From: Chryseobacterium sp. JAH
GTDB taxonomy: Bacteria; Bacteroidota; Bacteroidia; Flavobacteriales; Weeksellaceae
Direction: 5' to 3'
DNA: 64,000 bases
Assembly (NCBI RefSeq): GCF_001507335.1
Contig: NZ_LMAH01000001.1
Location: 558,001 to 622,000 of the forward strand
The notes under the pieces were generated by a model. It was not told the DNA's origin. It did not search any database and worked only from the letters and a program-made list of their open reading frames with translations. Position 1 is the first letter of the stretch; each line of letters starts with the position of its first letter. The position numbers were made by a program, and so were the translations under genes. Below, piece by piece: positions 23,942 through 32,905 of the stretch.

Positions 23942-26719
23942 TTATTTTGAATAATGAATTGGAATTAATTGAATTTCGCCGTCCAGACCGGAAGGCTGAA
24001 CTTTCCAGTTGGATGCGTCAAATGGCTTATAGTTAATATTCACAAAATTGATTTCGTGGTAATTTCGCCACTGAATTTTCTTCTGATCCATATCACGGAT
24101 TCTGTTCGCCATCAGGTTGCAGACTTCGATTTGGAAGGTATTTTTTCCTTTCTTTAAATATTTTCCGATGTTGATTTCAAAAGGCAAACTCCAGACAATT
24201 CCGGCATCCTGACCATTGACAATCACTCTTGCACTTTCGTAGAGTTTATCAAATTTTAAAAGATAATCATCGGCGTTTTTCTTTTTTAATTTCAAAGTCG
24301 TCGTATAAACTCCGGTTCCGGAAAAACTTTGGGTTGAAGCATCTTCTGTGAAATTGGTCCAAGGCTGAAGTTTGTCTAAAGTTCTGGTCTTCGGAAGTTC
24401 GGGACCGCCTTCTTTGAAAGTGAGTTGCCAAGGTTGATTTAGACCAATCGGCGCATCGGTTTTCTCAGAGTAATACCAATTGGGAATCGAGGTATAAATA
24501 TCTTCGGTATTTTTTATAATTAAGGATTCTCCTGATTTCAACTGAACTCTCACTGAATTATTATGAGTCTGAGCAAGTCCATAATCTCCATTTTCAGGAT
24601 TCATCATAGTCACTTGTTTTCCAATATTATTTAACGTAATATTTTGATTGATTTCCTTTGAAGTATGGTTGACGATGTAATAATATTTTCCGCCATCGAA
24701 CTGTCTTCTGACGAATTTCAATCCAGTGTCGGTCAGTTTTTCTCTTTCAATTTTTAAATATTCCAGAGCTTTTGCTACATCAGAACTTAAAACAATTTTT
24801 CCTTTCCCGATGCTGGCCATTTTCACATTTTCGGCCTGGTTTTGAAACGGAATCTGATTCCATAAAGATTTTAACTGCGTTCTTCTTTTTTCCACTTCAA
24901 AGTTTCCGGGAATATCTTTGGGTTCGTTTTGAAAGATAATTGATGCGCCGTTTTGAGCTAAATCTATTATGCTTTTTAAAGTAGATTCCGGCAAATACGT
25001 CAGTTCAGGAATTATTAAAACCTGATAAGCCGAGCCTTCCTTCGAAAACTGAATTTTCTGATTTTGCGACGTCGATTCGCCAATCATTTTATCCGAAATC
25101 ATATCGAGAGAATACCCCATTTTACTGAGCTTATTCATATTTTCATACATCGGAGTCGGCACCAACCATTTTTCAACATTATGAACTTTGAAAGTCACAT
25201 CCTTCCCTTTCGGACTTGCCCATTGGTCATAAACCGGCCAGTACATTAGGATTTCATTGTCCGATTTTCCGCTTTGCAAAACAGATTGCGTGCGTTCGAT
25301 ATAAGAATTTAATCCTTTCAGATGTGGCCATAAACTGTTTTCAGGAACGAAATTTACCGACGCATAAAACAGCCATCCAGGAAACTTCACGTCTGCCGGA
25401 GTGTAGGTCGTACCGTGGTAAAAAACGTGATTGATTCCTGATAAAAATACCTGCTCTACTTCCGGTTTTGCCTGTGACCAAGAGGTTTTGAAATGTTCTG
25501 TCAGCCAGGTAAAAGTTTCATTGGAAGTTAATTTTTTGCCTGTCACATTTGCTGCTGAAGAAGCAAATTTCAACATATTGAAATCCGGCATATCTGATTT
25601 CTGAATATCCGCAGTATCTCTCTTCAATCCCGGAATTTCAAAAATAGAACTTCCGAATGTTTCAGATTCGGGAATATCTACTGCTGCATATAAATCCAAC
25701 AAATTTCCCGGCGAACCGTGTGCTTGATTGGTATTTTTTGAGTTTTTGGAATGCGCCCAGTTGGTGAAATCTTTGGTGAAATTATTTAAAATCAATTCAT
25801 TCAGAGTTTCTCTGTAATCCGATTTCACCCTTCCTGCAATTTCATTTTCTTCGTTGCTCACGAGATATTTGATGAACGGACTTAAATCATATCCTCTTCT
25901 TTTTTTGAATTCATTTAAAAAATCCGGCGTCCAGTCAGCGTTATAAACCTCATAACTGTCATTGAAAAAAGAACGAATCCCATAATTGGAATTTCCAAAA
26001 GCTTTATCAAAAGTTTTCAGATAATCCTTCGTTGCGTCCGGCGAAAAGTGGTCTAAAGTGTAACCTTCGCCACCTGGCGCCGCACGTTTTACCTTTTGTA
26101 AAGTTTTACCTACGAAAACTGCGTAAATCGTCCATTTTCCTGAACCTGGTTTCCAGTTCAAAGTTCCGTCAGCATTGATTCTATCCGTTAAAACTATTGC
26201 TTCATTTTTTTCATTGTAAGCCGTAACAATATCGAGTTTTACTGTTTTTAAAGTCTTCTGTTTCTCGTCTTTCAGAATGATCTTATCTGAAAATTTTTCA
26301 CCCGATGCAATCGTGTAGGTCTGAACAATCATTTTTGTAGCCGCATCCTGTTCATCAACCTGCGGTCCGCCAATCGGCCAACCTGTTCCTACCGACATAT
26401 CAACGCCCATATTCAGGCTTTTGGCTTTATTGGTCGTAAACTGAAGCATTTTCATCCACTCCGGAGAAAGGTAAGTCAGGTATTGTTTTTCAAAACCTTT
26501 TGCTCCGTAAATCGGCACGATTTCCACGCCTCCGAAACCTGCTTTATGTAACGTGGTGAGTTGTTTATCCAATCCTTTTTCGTCGACTGCATTTCCCATC
26601 CACCACCAGCGGGTCCACGGTTTTGCGGTCTCGGTGGTTTTTGGCCACGGGTTTTGTGCGGAGATATTTCCGAAGGCAAAACAGAGGAGGCTGAGACTGA
26701 CTATATTTTTAATTTTCAT
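23942..26719 (-). CDS. GH106 alpha-L-rhamnosidase
   Basis: The 925-residue protein has a signal peptide (about 1-21) followed by the GH106 start signature P-W-T-R-W-W-W-M-G (about 34-42). The large catalytic barrel has the family segments G-T-G-W-P-I-G-G-P and F-F-N-D-S-Y-E-V. A C-terminal galactose-binding-like beta-sandwich (about 790-900) contains V-I-V-N-G-Q-D-A-G-I-V-W. It removes terminal L-rhamnose from rhamnogalacturonan fragments, feeding RhaT and the cytoplasmic rhamnose route. Its gene heads a unit with the DUF4350 gene. The gap upstream, towards the CE12 gene, is filled by repeats. Confidence 0.93.
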   Translation of the reverse strand: MKIKNIVSLSLLCFAFGNISAQNPWPKTTETAKPWTRWWWMGNAVDEKGLDKQLTTLHKAGFGGVEIVPIYGAKGFEKQYLTYLSPEWMKMLQFTTNKAKSLNMGVDMSVGTGWPIGGPQVDEQDAATKMIVQTYTIASGEKFSDKIILKDEKQKTLKTVKLDIVTAYNEKNEAIVLTDRINADGTLNWKPGSGKWTIYAVFVGKTLQKVKRAAPGGEGYTLDHFSPDATKDYLKTFDKAFGNSNYGIRSFFNDSYEVYNADWTPDFLNEFKKRRGYDLSPFIKYLVSNEENEIAGRVKSDYRETLNELILNNFTKDFTNWAHSKNSKNTNQAHGSPGNLLDLYAAVDIPESETFGSSIFEIPGLKRDTADIQKSDMPDFNMLKFASSAANVTGKKLTSNETFTWLTEHFKTSWSQAKPEVEQVFLSGINHVFYHGTTYTPADVKFPGWLFYASVNFVPENSLWPHLKGLNSYIERTQSVLQSGKSDNEILMYWPVYDQWASPKGKDVTFKVHNVEKWLVPTPMYENMNKLSKMGYSLDMISDKMIGESTSQNQKIQFSKEGSAYQVLIIPELTYLPESTLKSIIDLAQNGASIIFQNEPKDIPGNFEVEKRRTQLKSLWNQIPFQNQAENVKMASIGKGKIVLSSDVAKALEYLKIEREKLTDTGLKFVRRQFDGGKYYYIVNHTSKEINQNITLNNIGKQVTMMNPENGDYGLAQTHNNSVRVQLKSGESLIIKNTEDIYTSIPNWYYSEKTDAPIGLNQPWQLTFKEGGPELPKTRTLDKLQPWTNFTEDASTQSFSGTGVYTTTLKLKKKNADDYLLKFDKLYESARVIVNGQDAGIVWSLPFEINIGKYLKKGKNTFQIEVCNLMANRIRDMDQKKIQWRNYHEINFVNINYKPFDASNWKVQPSGLDGEIQLIPIHYSK

Positions 26720-26769
26720 TTTTGACTGTTTAATTTACCGCTGTTAACTTTTAAATTTAATCATAAAAG

Positions 26770-26858
26770 TCACAAAAGATTTTTTGGACACATTAGTTAT
26801 TTTTAAGTGTGTGATTCGGCTTTTTAAAAGAACACATTAGTTTTAAAAATCAAAGATT
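26770..26858. repeat. Long inverted dispersed repeat, right copy (89 bp)
   Basis: It aligns with the reverse complement of 20731-20818 along its full length with only scattered differences and a 2-base indel. The copies are about 6 kb apart in opposite orientation. Confidence 0.75.
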
Positions 26859-26878
26859 TTTTGATACGTTTCTGATTT

Positions 26879-26960
26879 TGCCCTTTCAGGGCTTGTTTGC
26901 TATTTCTTTCACTTTATCATTTGGCTTCAACCAATGCTTTTGATAACGTCCTTTCAGGAC
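26879..26960. repeat. Two-hairpin dispersed repeat, copy C (complete)
   Basis: Hairpin 1 is GCCCTTTCAGGGC (26880-26892). The middle hairpin pairs CATTTGG with CCAATG (26919-26936, one bulge). Hairpin 2 is GTCCTTTCAGGAC (26948-26960), where both arms differ from copy B but still pair. Confidence 0.7.
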
Positions 26961-26965
26961 TAACA

Positions 26966-27016
26966 ATTTCATCAAAATTATTTTCTCGACCCTAAGGGGT
27001 GTGATTTTGATGAAAT
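26966..27016. repeat. Perfect 13-bp inverted repeat with nested hairpin
   Basis: ATTTCATCAAAAT (26966-26978) is the exact reverse complement of 27004-27016. Inside lies CCC-TAA-GGG (26990-26998). The whole folds as one 51-base stem-loop between the CE12 stop and the GH106 start. There is no U-run, so it is more likely an RNA-processing or stability structure, or another mobile repeat, than a terminator. Confidence 0.6.
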
Positions 27017-27084
27017 CTTCACAGAAATTTTGCTCCCTTTAGGGCTGGGGCAAACAAAATTTCTTTTCGAATCACTCTTAAATC

Positions 27085-28407
27085 CTAATTTCCATCAGGC
27101 TTTAACGATTCCATAAAAACAGATTCCGGCCAATGGAAGTCTTCAACTTTATCAGGTTTATTGGGGTTGAAATTTTTATAATTTTTTGAAATATATTTCT
27201 TTAAAGGTAAATTTTGGTCTACAATAGATTTCACGACACATTTTGCCAATTCGTAAGCGCCATAAGTGTTGAAGTGCGTATCATCCGCCAAAGCTGTCGG
27301 TTGGTTGGGATATGAATTTGCGGGATAATGCACGAATGCTTTTTTTGCTTCTTCCGGTCCCATCGCTTCGAATAAGGTTTTGCTCAATGCATTCAAATCA
27401 ATTAAATCGACTTTTTCTTCCTTCGCAATTTCACGCATTGCATCAGGAAAATCATCTAACGTATTGACGATTTTATTGTTCTCGTCAAAAACTCTTCGGT
27501 TCATTGAAGTGACCAAAACTGGAATTGCTTTCAATTCTTTGGCTTTCGAAATCCATTCTTTCAATCTTTTTCTGTAACCGGATTTTTTACTGTTTCCTGC
27601 TTTCTGGTCATTGTGCCCGAACTGAATGAACAGATAATCTCCGGGCTTTATTTTATTCCAGATTTTATCTATTCGGTGACGGTCTTCGAAGGCTTTCAGG
27701 GTTTCTCCGCTTTCGGCGTAGTTGGCAATCACGACTTCATTCGGAACGAAAAAATACGGCAACATCTGTCCCCACGACGCCCAGGGTTCGTACTGCGCAT
27801 CCACAACCGTGGAATCTCCGGTGATAAAAATAGTTTTCGCCGTTTTGTTGGGCTGAATGATGACCGAACAAACTTTTGGTGCTTCGTTATTGAATTCAAT
27901 CGTCAGCAGATTGTCCCAATGCAGGTATTTTCGTTCTCTTGGTTTCAGTTTTATAATTCCGATTTGAGTTCCGTCCTGTTTTCTGATGATGCTGTCTTTG
28001 ACGTGAACTGTGATTTGTTTTTCGACAATTTCACCTTTTTTTGTTTTAATATCATTCAGCATCAGACGGCGGTTTTCTACCCGTACGGTTGTTTCAGAAC
28101 TTCCTTTAGAATCACCAAGATTTAATGTAATATTATAATTTCCTTCAGGAATCGCGACTGAAAAATAGAATGGTTTTTCACTGGTTATAAAATCTCCCGT
28201 TAAAGCATTTCCGCCATTATCAACAGATTTCAAACCTGAAATATCCATAAAACCGTAACCGATTTTCTTGTCAAATTTCGATGTTGACGTGATGGGAATA
28301 AATCCGTTTTCGGTTCTGTCTGTACCAAAATCAAACTTGAAACTCGTCTGTTGTGCGAACAAAAACGGACCTAAAAACAGCGTCAAAAATTTTATCCAGC
28401 TCTTCAT
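27085..28407 (-). CDS. CE12 rhamnogalacturonan acetylesterase with N-terminal beta-sandwich domain
   Basis: The 440-residue protein has a signal peptide (about 1-20). An N-terminal galactose-binding-like beta-sandwich (about 22-180) starts F-K-F-D-F-G, as in several pectin esterases. The SGNH domain (about 190-425) follows: block I G-D-S-T with Ser199, block III G-H-N-D (264-267), and block V Asp375 and His378. It deacetylates rhamnogalacturonan. Its start is 1 bp after the GH2 stop, and GH2 in turn overlaps GH28, so the three enzymes are one tightly coupled unit. Compared with the 258-residue CE12 at 19830-20606, this one has an extra domain that may bind the polymer. Confidence 0.92.
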   Translation of the reverse strand: MKSWIKFLTLFLGPFLFAQQTSFKFDFGTDRTENGFIPITSTSKFDKKIGYGFMDISGLKSVDNGGNALTGDFITSEKPFYFSVAIPEGNYNITLNLGDSKGSSETTVRVENRRLMLNDIKTKKGEIVEKQITVHVKDSIIRKQDGTQIGIIKLKPRERKYLHWDNLLTIEFNNEAPKVCSVIIQPNKTAKTIFITGDSTVVDAQYEPWASWGQMLPYFFVPNEVVIANYAESGETLKAFEDRHRIDKIWNKIKPGDYLFIQFGHNDQKAGNSKKSGYRKRLKEWISKAKELKAIPVLVTSMNRRVFDENNKIVNTLDDFPDAMREIAKEEKVDLIDLNALSKTLFEAMGPEEAKKAFVHYPANSYPNQPTALADDTHFNTYGAYELAKCVVKSIVDQNLPLKKYISKNYKNFNPNKPDKVEDFHWPESVFMESLKPDGN

Positions 28408-28408
28408 C

Positions 28409-31264
28409 TTAATCTGTTAAAATATTTTCTTTTGGCATTGTAAACTGCTTATTTTCATCGCCCAAATCAGGCAGACCAAAATAGAAATACAAAGTTCTTT
28501 TGAATGTTCCTTTCAAATGATTCGGTTCACTTTCCGGTCCTAAAGTCGCAGTGTCATTATTAATGTTAAACGCCAAAGCAGTTCCCAACGGCGGAATCGC
28601 ATCGAGGAAAGAAATATTTCCGGTAGGCAGTTTCGGGTAACCTTCAGCGCCGTAAATTCCGTAAAAATCAAAAAGTCTGACGAACATTTTTTCTTCCTTC
28701 GTTCCGACTGTTATTTTTCCTTCTGCAGTATTCAGTTGTAACCACGATACATCATCGAAATAGCCTTTAAATTCAGGATAAATCCAAGGCGAAACACCAG
28801 TTCGTGTTGAGTTTCTCAGATTTTGCCAAACATTATAAGTCTGTCCCTGAGTTCTATTTTTCCAAACGTGGTATGGACCTTTCCCGAGCCATTTTGCGCC
28901 GATGACATAATTTTCAGGATAATCAAAACTTACGCCCGCAAACTGATAATCTCCGGAATGCGAATATTCATAATTCAATTCTAAAATTCCGTTATGATTC
29001 AGTTTCCAAATTATTACTTTTCCATCTTTAAAACGAGCTTCTATTTCCGCATTTCCTTCTTCTAGAAAAGATTTAAAAGATGATAATTCCGTCTTTCCAT
29101 TAACGAAAACCGGTCCGTTTCGGAAGGTCATTTTTTTTCCTTTTTTGTCTAAAATGATTGACTTTAATAATCCATCTTTTTTCCCAAATGAAAATTCTTT
29201 TTCGTCTGATTTTAAAATAAATAATGAATCATTTTCTATCACTGAAACCGAAAATTCTTTGATTAAGGATTTTGAAAACTGTTTTAAAATATCATCATTA
29301 GACTTCAATTTCCAAGTCCAAGTGTAGATTTCTTTTCCGAAAGAATCAGTCGCAGTTAACTGTAAACCTTCATTTTCTTTCCAATTGATAGGAAGATTTA
29401 ATTTAATATTTCCTTTTTCTGTCGGTTGAATATTCGGAGATTCCTCTTTTCCATTTTGAACAATATCAAAACCAGATTCTGACGAAAATGGTGTTTTGAA
29501 TTTAAGCAGTTTCCATTCAAACTGACATTCATTCAAATTCGTGAAATGATACCGGTTTTCAACAGGAATTGTTCCATTAAAATCATCCGGCAACGTTTTC
29601 AAATCAATTTTTACCGGACTGTAAATTTCGCGGATGGCGTAAAAACTTCCTTCTTTTTCACGATGCGGACCCACCACTCCATCAGGAGCGTTGATTGCGT
29701 TCACATCAAGTTGATTGTTAAAATCGGTTCGTACCAAACCTTCGTCCGCAAACGCCCAGAGAAAACCGCCCGCACCTTTTCTGGAATTCCAGTGAAGTTC
29801 CCAATAATCGGCCAGAGAAGTTCCGCCACCGCCGTCATCCTGCGCGTGCAGAAACTCGGTCGGCATATAAATATTTTCTCCTTCGAGAATTTTTTTGGTG
29901 CTGTAATAATCTTCGTAATGATTGCAGTCGATGCCGTTGAACGCGTTTCCAGGCTTGTGATGTGCGTGAATAACGGGACGGTTTGACAAGTCATATTTTG
30001 CATATTCCGCATCCAAATCAAAATTATGTCCGCCCTCGTTTCCATTGCTCCAGAAAATGATCGAAGGATGATTGGCATCTCTCGTCACCATTTCTCTGAC
30101 GAGTTTTTTACCAACTTCGGTGCTGTATTTTTTTTGCCAGCCAGCCAATTCATCCAAAACATATAAACCTAAAGAATCGCAAATCTGGAGAAAGGATTTA
30201 TTCGGTGGATAATGCGAACAGCGAACGGCATTCATATTCATTTCTTTGATGAGCTGAACGTCCATCAAATCGATGTTTTTGTTGACAGCTCTTCCTGTTT
30301 CAGGCCACCAAACGTGACGGTTGATGCCTTTCATTTTAATTTTGGTACCGTTGATGTAAATACCGTCGCCTTTGTGGATTTCAATAGTTCGGAAACCGAA
30401 TTTTTCTTCGGTATTGAAGATGTTTTTTCTATTTTTATTTAAACTGAATTTCGCCGTGTACAAATTAGGAGTTTCGGCGGTCCAGAGTTTTGGATTTTTA
30501 ACTGAGAATTGAATTTCTTTTAAAGTATCACCTTTTTGAACGGTCACCTGAGATTCGCCAGCGAGATTATTGTTAGCATCAAAAATTTCGACCTTTACAT
30601 TGTTGACAGAATTGATTCCTTTTAAATGAATATAAGTACTGAAACTCCCGTCTGCTTTGGCATCGATGGATGTTGATGAAATATTTTCTTTGGGTGTGGA
30701 TTCTAAATAAACTGGTCTGAAAATTCCGCCTAAAACCCAATAGTCCGCCAGACGTTCTGCGTTGTTGACCGATTTATCAGCCGACATTTTAGAAACCTTA
30801 ACTTCAAGAATATTTTCTTTCCCGAATAGTATTTTATCGGAAATATCATATTTAAATTCGTAAAAAGCGCCCTGGTGAATTTCTCCAGCCGATTTGCCAT
30901 TAATTTTCACTTCGGTGTCGGTCATCGAACCTTCGAAAACAATGTTGACCGATTTTCCTTTCCACGAATTAGGAACTGAAAATTTATGTTTGTACAGACC
31001 TACTTCATCATTGAATTTAAAATTTTTGCCGTAGGTGAAGTAATCCCGTCCGTAGTTGTATGAGCCAAATCCCTGCTGTTCCCATTGTGAAGGAACCTGT
31101 ATTTTATCCCAACTTCCTGATTTTCTTCCGCCGGTTATCCAAAAATCCCATTCTTTCGTATGCTCAGAATCTGTCCCGCTCAGGAATTGGATTTCCTTAG
31201 ATTGAGCATGCAGAAACTGTGAGCAAAAGCATAAAAGAACGAATATTTTGGAATAAAAACTCAT
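28409..31264 (-). CDS. GH2 beta-galactosidase-like glycoside hydrolase
   Basis: A 951-residue GH2 enzyme with a signal peptide (about 1-21). Domains in order are a sugar-binding jelly roll (about 35-190), an immunoglobulin-like domain (195-295) and a TIM barrel (300-570). A long C-terminal part with further beta domains resembles the beta-galactosidase small-chain region. The acid/base is Glu410 in W-S-N-G-N-E-G-G and the nucleophile is Glu470 in M-P-T-E-F-L-H. In a rhamnogalacturonan I locus the likely job is removal of galactose from side chains. Beta-glucuronidase or arabinosidase activity is possible in GH2 and not excluded. It overlaps GH28 by four bases (ATGA), so the two are translationally coupled. 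Confidence 0.9.
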   Translation of the reverse strand: MSFYSKIFVLLCFCSQFLHAQSKEIQFLSGTDSEHTKEWDFWITGGRKSGSWDKIQVPSQWEQQGFGSYNYGRDYFTYGKNFKFNDEVGLYKHKFSVPNSWKGKSVNIVFEGSMTDTEVKINGKSAGEIHQGAFYEFKYDISDKILFGKENILEVKVSKMSADKSVNNAERLADYWVLGGIFRPVYLESTPKENISSTSIDAKADGSFSTYIHLKGINSVNNVKVEIFDANNNLAGESQVTVQKGDTLKEIQFSVKNPKLWTAETPNLYTAKFSLNKNRKNIFNTEEKFGFRTIEIHKGDGIYINGTKIKMKGINRHVWWPETGRAVNKNIDLMDVQLIKEMNMNAVRCSHYPPNKSFLQICDSLGLYVLDELAGWQKKYSTEVGKKLVREMVTRDANHPSIIFWSNGNEGGHNFDLDAEYAKYDLSNRPVIHAHHKPGNAFNGIDCNHYEDYYSTKKILEGENIYMPTEFLHAQDDGGGGTSLADYWELHWNSRKGAGGFLWAFADEGLVRTDFNNQLDVNAINAPDGVVGPHREKEGSFYAIREIYSPVKIDLKTLPDDFNGTIPVENRYHFTNLNECQFEWKLLKFKTPFSSESGFDIVQNGKEESPNIQPTEKGNIKLNLPINWKENEGLQLTATDSFGKEIYTWTWKLKSNDDILKQFSKSLIKEFSVSVIENDSLFILKSDEKEFSFGKKDGLLKSIILDKKGKKMTFRNGPVFVNGKTELSSFKSFLEEGNAEIEARFKDGKVIIWKLNHNGILELNYEYSHSGDYQFAGVSFDYPENYVIGAKWLGKGPYHVWKNRTQGQTYNVWQNLRNSTRTGVSPWIYPEFKGYFDDVSWLQLNTAEGKITVGTKEEKMFVRLFDFYGIYGAEGYPKLPTGNISFLDAIPPLGTALAFNINNDTATLGPESEPNHLKGTFKRTLYFYFGLPDLGDENKQFTMPKENILTD

Positions 31265-32640
31265 TTAGCAGAGATATCGGAATCGTCTTTTTTGTCGTAA
31301 GATTGCGTGAGAGAAGCGACTTGCGTCACATTGATATTTTTTTGCTTTAAATTCTGAATGTGATTCAGGTTTTGCATTTCAGGTTTTATAGCTTTGATTT
31401 TGAAATTTTCAAATGTGAAATCTTTTAAATCAAATAAGTCAGATTTTTCAATAGAGAACGCCGTTTCACAACTGATGTCGATATTTTTTATGGTGATATT
31501 GTTAGCCAAACCTTTTCTCGGTCTTTCTTCGCCTTTCAAATCAAAAAACTGGTTCCAGCCTTTCACATATAAGAAAGTTTTTACATTTCCTGTGATGTTT
31601 TCAACCGTAAGAAATTCGTAATGCTGAGGAGTATCCGGACGCATTTTCAAATGTAACAATCTTGATGCATCATTTACTTTAGAGTTACGAAGTATCACAT
31701 TATAATTGTGAATCGATTCACTTCCGCAGGTTAAAACACTGTGGCAAAATCCGAAGCTGTTGTCTTCGATAAGGATGTTTCTGTTTTCACCGTTGTTCGG
31801 GTCTTTATCGGACTTCGGACCTTTTCCACCTTTCAAAGCGATTGCGTCGTCATTGACTGACATATAACAATTTTTAATTAAGAAATTGGTACACGCATCG
31901 ATGTCAACCGCATCTGTACTTGGTGCTTTTACTGGTTCTTTCGGAGCTAAAATTGTCAGATTTAACAATTTTACGAAATCACTTTTATAATAATGTGTAC
32001 TCCAGAAAGGTGAATTTTTAATGGTAATACCTTCCACCTGAACATTTTTGGAGTTTGAAACGTAGATAATTCTAGGTCTCATTTCATCCATATTGGTACA
32101 TTTAGGATTCCACTCGCGTCTTTTCCAGAAAGATTTCCAAAAGCGAAGTCCGTTTCCGTCCAAAGTTCCTTTACCTGAAATTGTGAACCCATCCAATCCG
32201 TCAGCATTGATTAAAGCCGGAAAATATTTTACCGTCTGACCTTCCATTCTCGTCATCACAACCGGAAAGTCATTGATATCATCACTTCCTTTTAATTTTG
32301 CTCCATTTTCCAAATGCAGATGCGTTCCCTGCTTAAAGAAAACCGAACTGATAAGGAAAGTTCCCTTCGGAACCACTACAACTCCACCACCATTTTTAGC
32401 TGCCAAATCAATGACTGCCTGTAGTTCTTTGGTCTGAAGAACCGTACTGTCGTTCTTCACGCCGTTTGCTGTAAGAATGTATTTTTTGCCTAATTTGTTG
32501 ATGTCTGTCGGTTTGTTTTCTTTGAACCATTTTTCGATTTTAGTTCCATCTGGCCATTTGTCCTGACTTTTTAAACCGTTCGAACATAATGCGAGAATTA
32601 ATAGAGACCCAACAAATTTGGATGTATTTTGAAATTTCAT
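31261..32640 (-). CDS. GH28 polygalacturonase / rhamnogalacturonan hydrolase
   Basis: The 459-residue right-handed beta-helix enzyme has a signal peptide (about 1-25). GH28 motifs are all recognisable: N-S-P-F-W-S-T (209-215), D-A-V-D-I-D-A (243-249), the catalytic N-D-D (263-265), the C-H-S-V-L-T-C-G-S region in place of G-H-G, and H-L-K-M-R-P in the R-I-K position. The last two are shifted from the polygalacturonase consensus, which favours an exo- or rhamnogalacturonan-type specificity. It is the first gene of the GH28-GH2-CE12 unit and the first gene of the locus, behind the pgl terminator. Confidence 0.92.
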   Translation of the reverse strand: MKFQNTSKFVGSLLILALCSNGLKSQDKWPDGTKIEKWFKENKPTDINKLGKKYILTANGVKNDSTVLQTKELQAVIDLAAKNGGGVVVVPKGTFLISSVFFKQGTHLHLENGAKLKGSDDINDFPVVMTRMEGQTVKYFPALINADGLDGFTISGKGTLDGNGLRFWKSFWKRREWNPKCTNMDEMRPRIIYVSNSKNVQVEGITIKNSPFWSTHYYKSDFVKLLNLTILAPKEPVKAPSTDAVDIDACTNFLIKNCYMSVNDDAIALKGGKGPKSDKDPNNGENRNILIEDNSFGFCHSVLTCGSESIHNYNVILRNSKVNDASRLLHLKMRPDTPQHYEFLTVENITGNVKTFLYVKGWNQFFDLKGEERPRKGLANNITIKNIDISCETAFSIEKSDLFDLKDFTFENFKIKAIKPEMQNLNHIQNLKQKNINVTQVASLTQSYDKKDDSDISAK

Positions 32641-32840
32641 AATTTAATTTTATTGCTGTATGATCTGATTTTTCCGAATAGTTGTTTAGAAAAACAAAAA
32701 TCAGTAAATAACTTTCATTCTTAAAGAAAAATTATTCTTTCATTTCATTCTCATAAAAATATACATTCTTAATGCTTACAGCATCCTGCTCTTTCATGTT
32801 GAGAATATGCCTGTAATTTAAATTTAATTTAAAAGAAACA

Positions 32841-32864
32841 GCACCACTAGAATTCTAATGGTGC
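32841..32864 (-). terminator. Terminator downstream of pgl
   Basis: A 24-base palindrome with one mismatch, GCACCA at one end and TGGTGC at the other, lies 41 bases past the pgl stop. On the minus strand it is followed by a T-rich stretch. It separates the pentose phosphate operon from the pectin locus. Confidence 0.65.
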
Positions 32865-32905
32865 CGTTTGCTTTATTTGGTAAGTGAATGTAAACAACCG
32901 CTTTT

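Larger units (their letters stand above)
26720..27084. other. 365-bp gap between CE12 and GH106 genes, filled by repeats
   Basis: No gene is visible. In order it holds the right copy of the 88-bp inverted repeat (26770-26858), copy C of the two-hairpin repeat (26879-26960) and a separate long hairpin (26966-27016). A further ACCCCTTAGGG-like stretch lies near 27040. Confidence 0.65.

Noticed and set aside
20731..26858. Reading the inverted repeats as ends of an insertion sequence or transposon
   Set aside because: No transposase or recombinase lies between them, and the enclosed genes fit the surrounding locus in function and style.
27613..28125. Plus-strand frame of 170 codons opposite the second CE12 gene
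   Set aside because: It lies wholly within the CE12 gene, whose SGNH blocks are intact; its translation is Phe/Val/Arg-rich without domain pattern.
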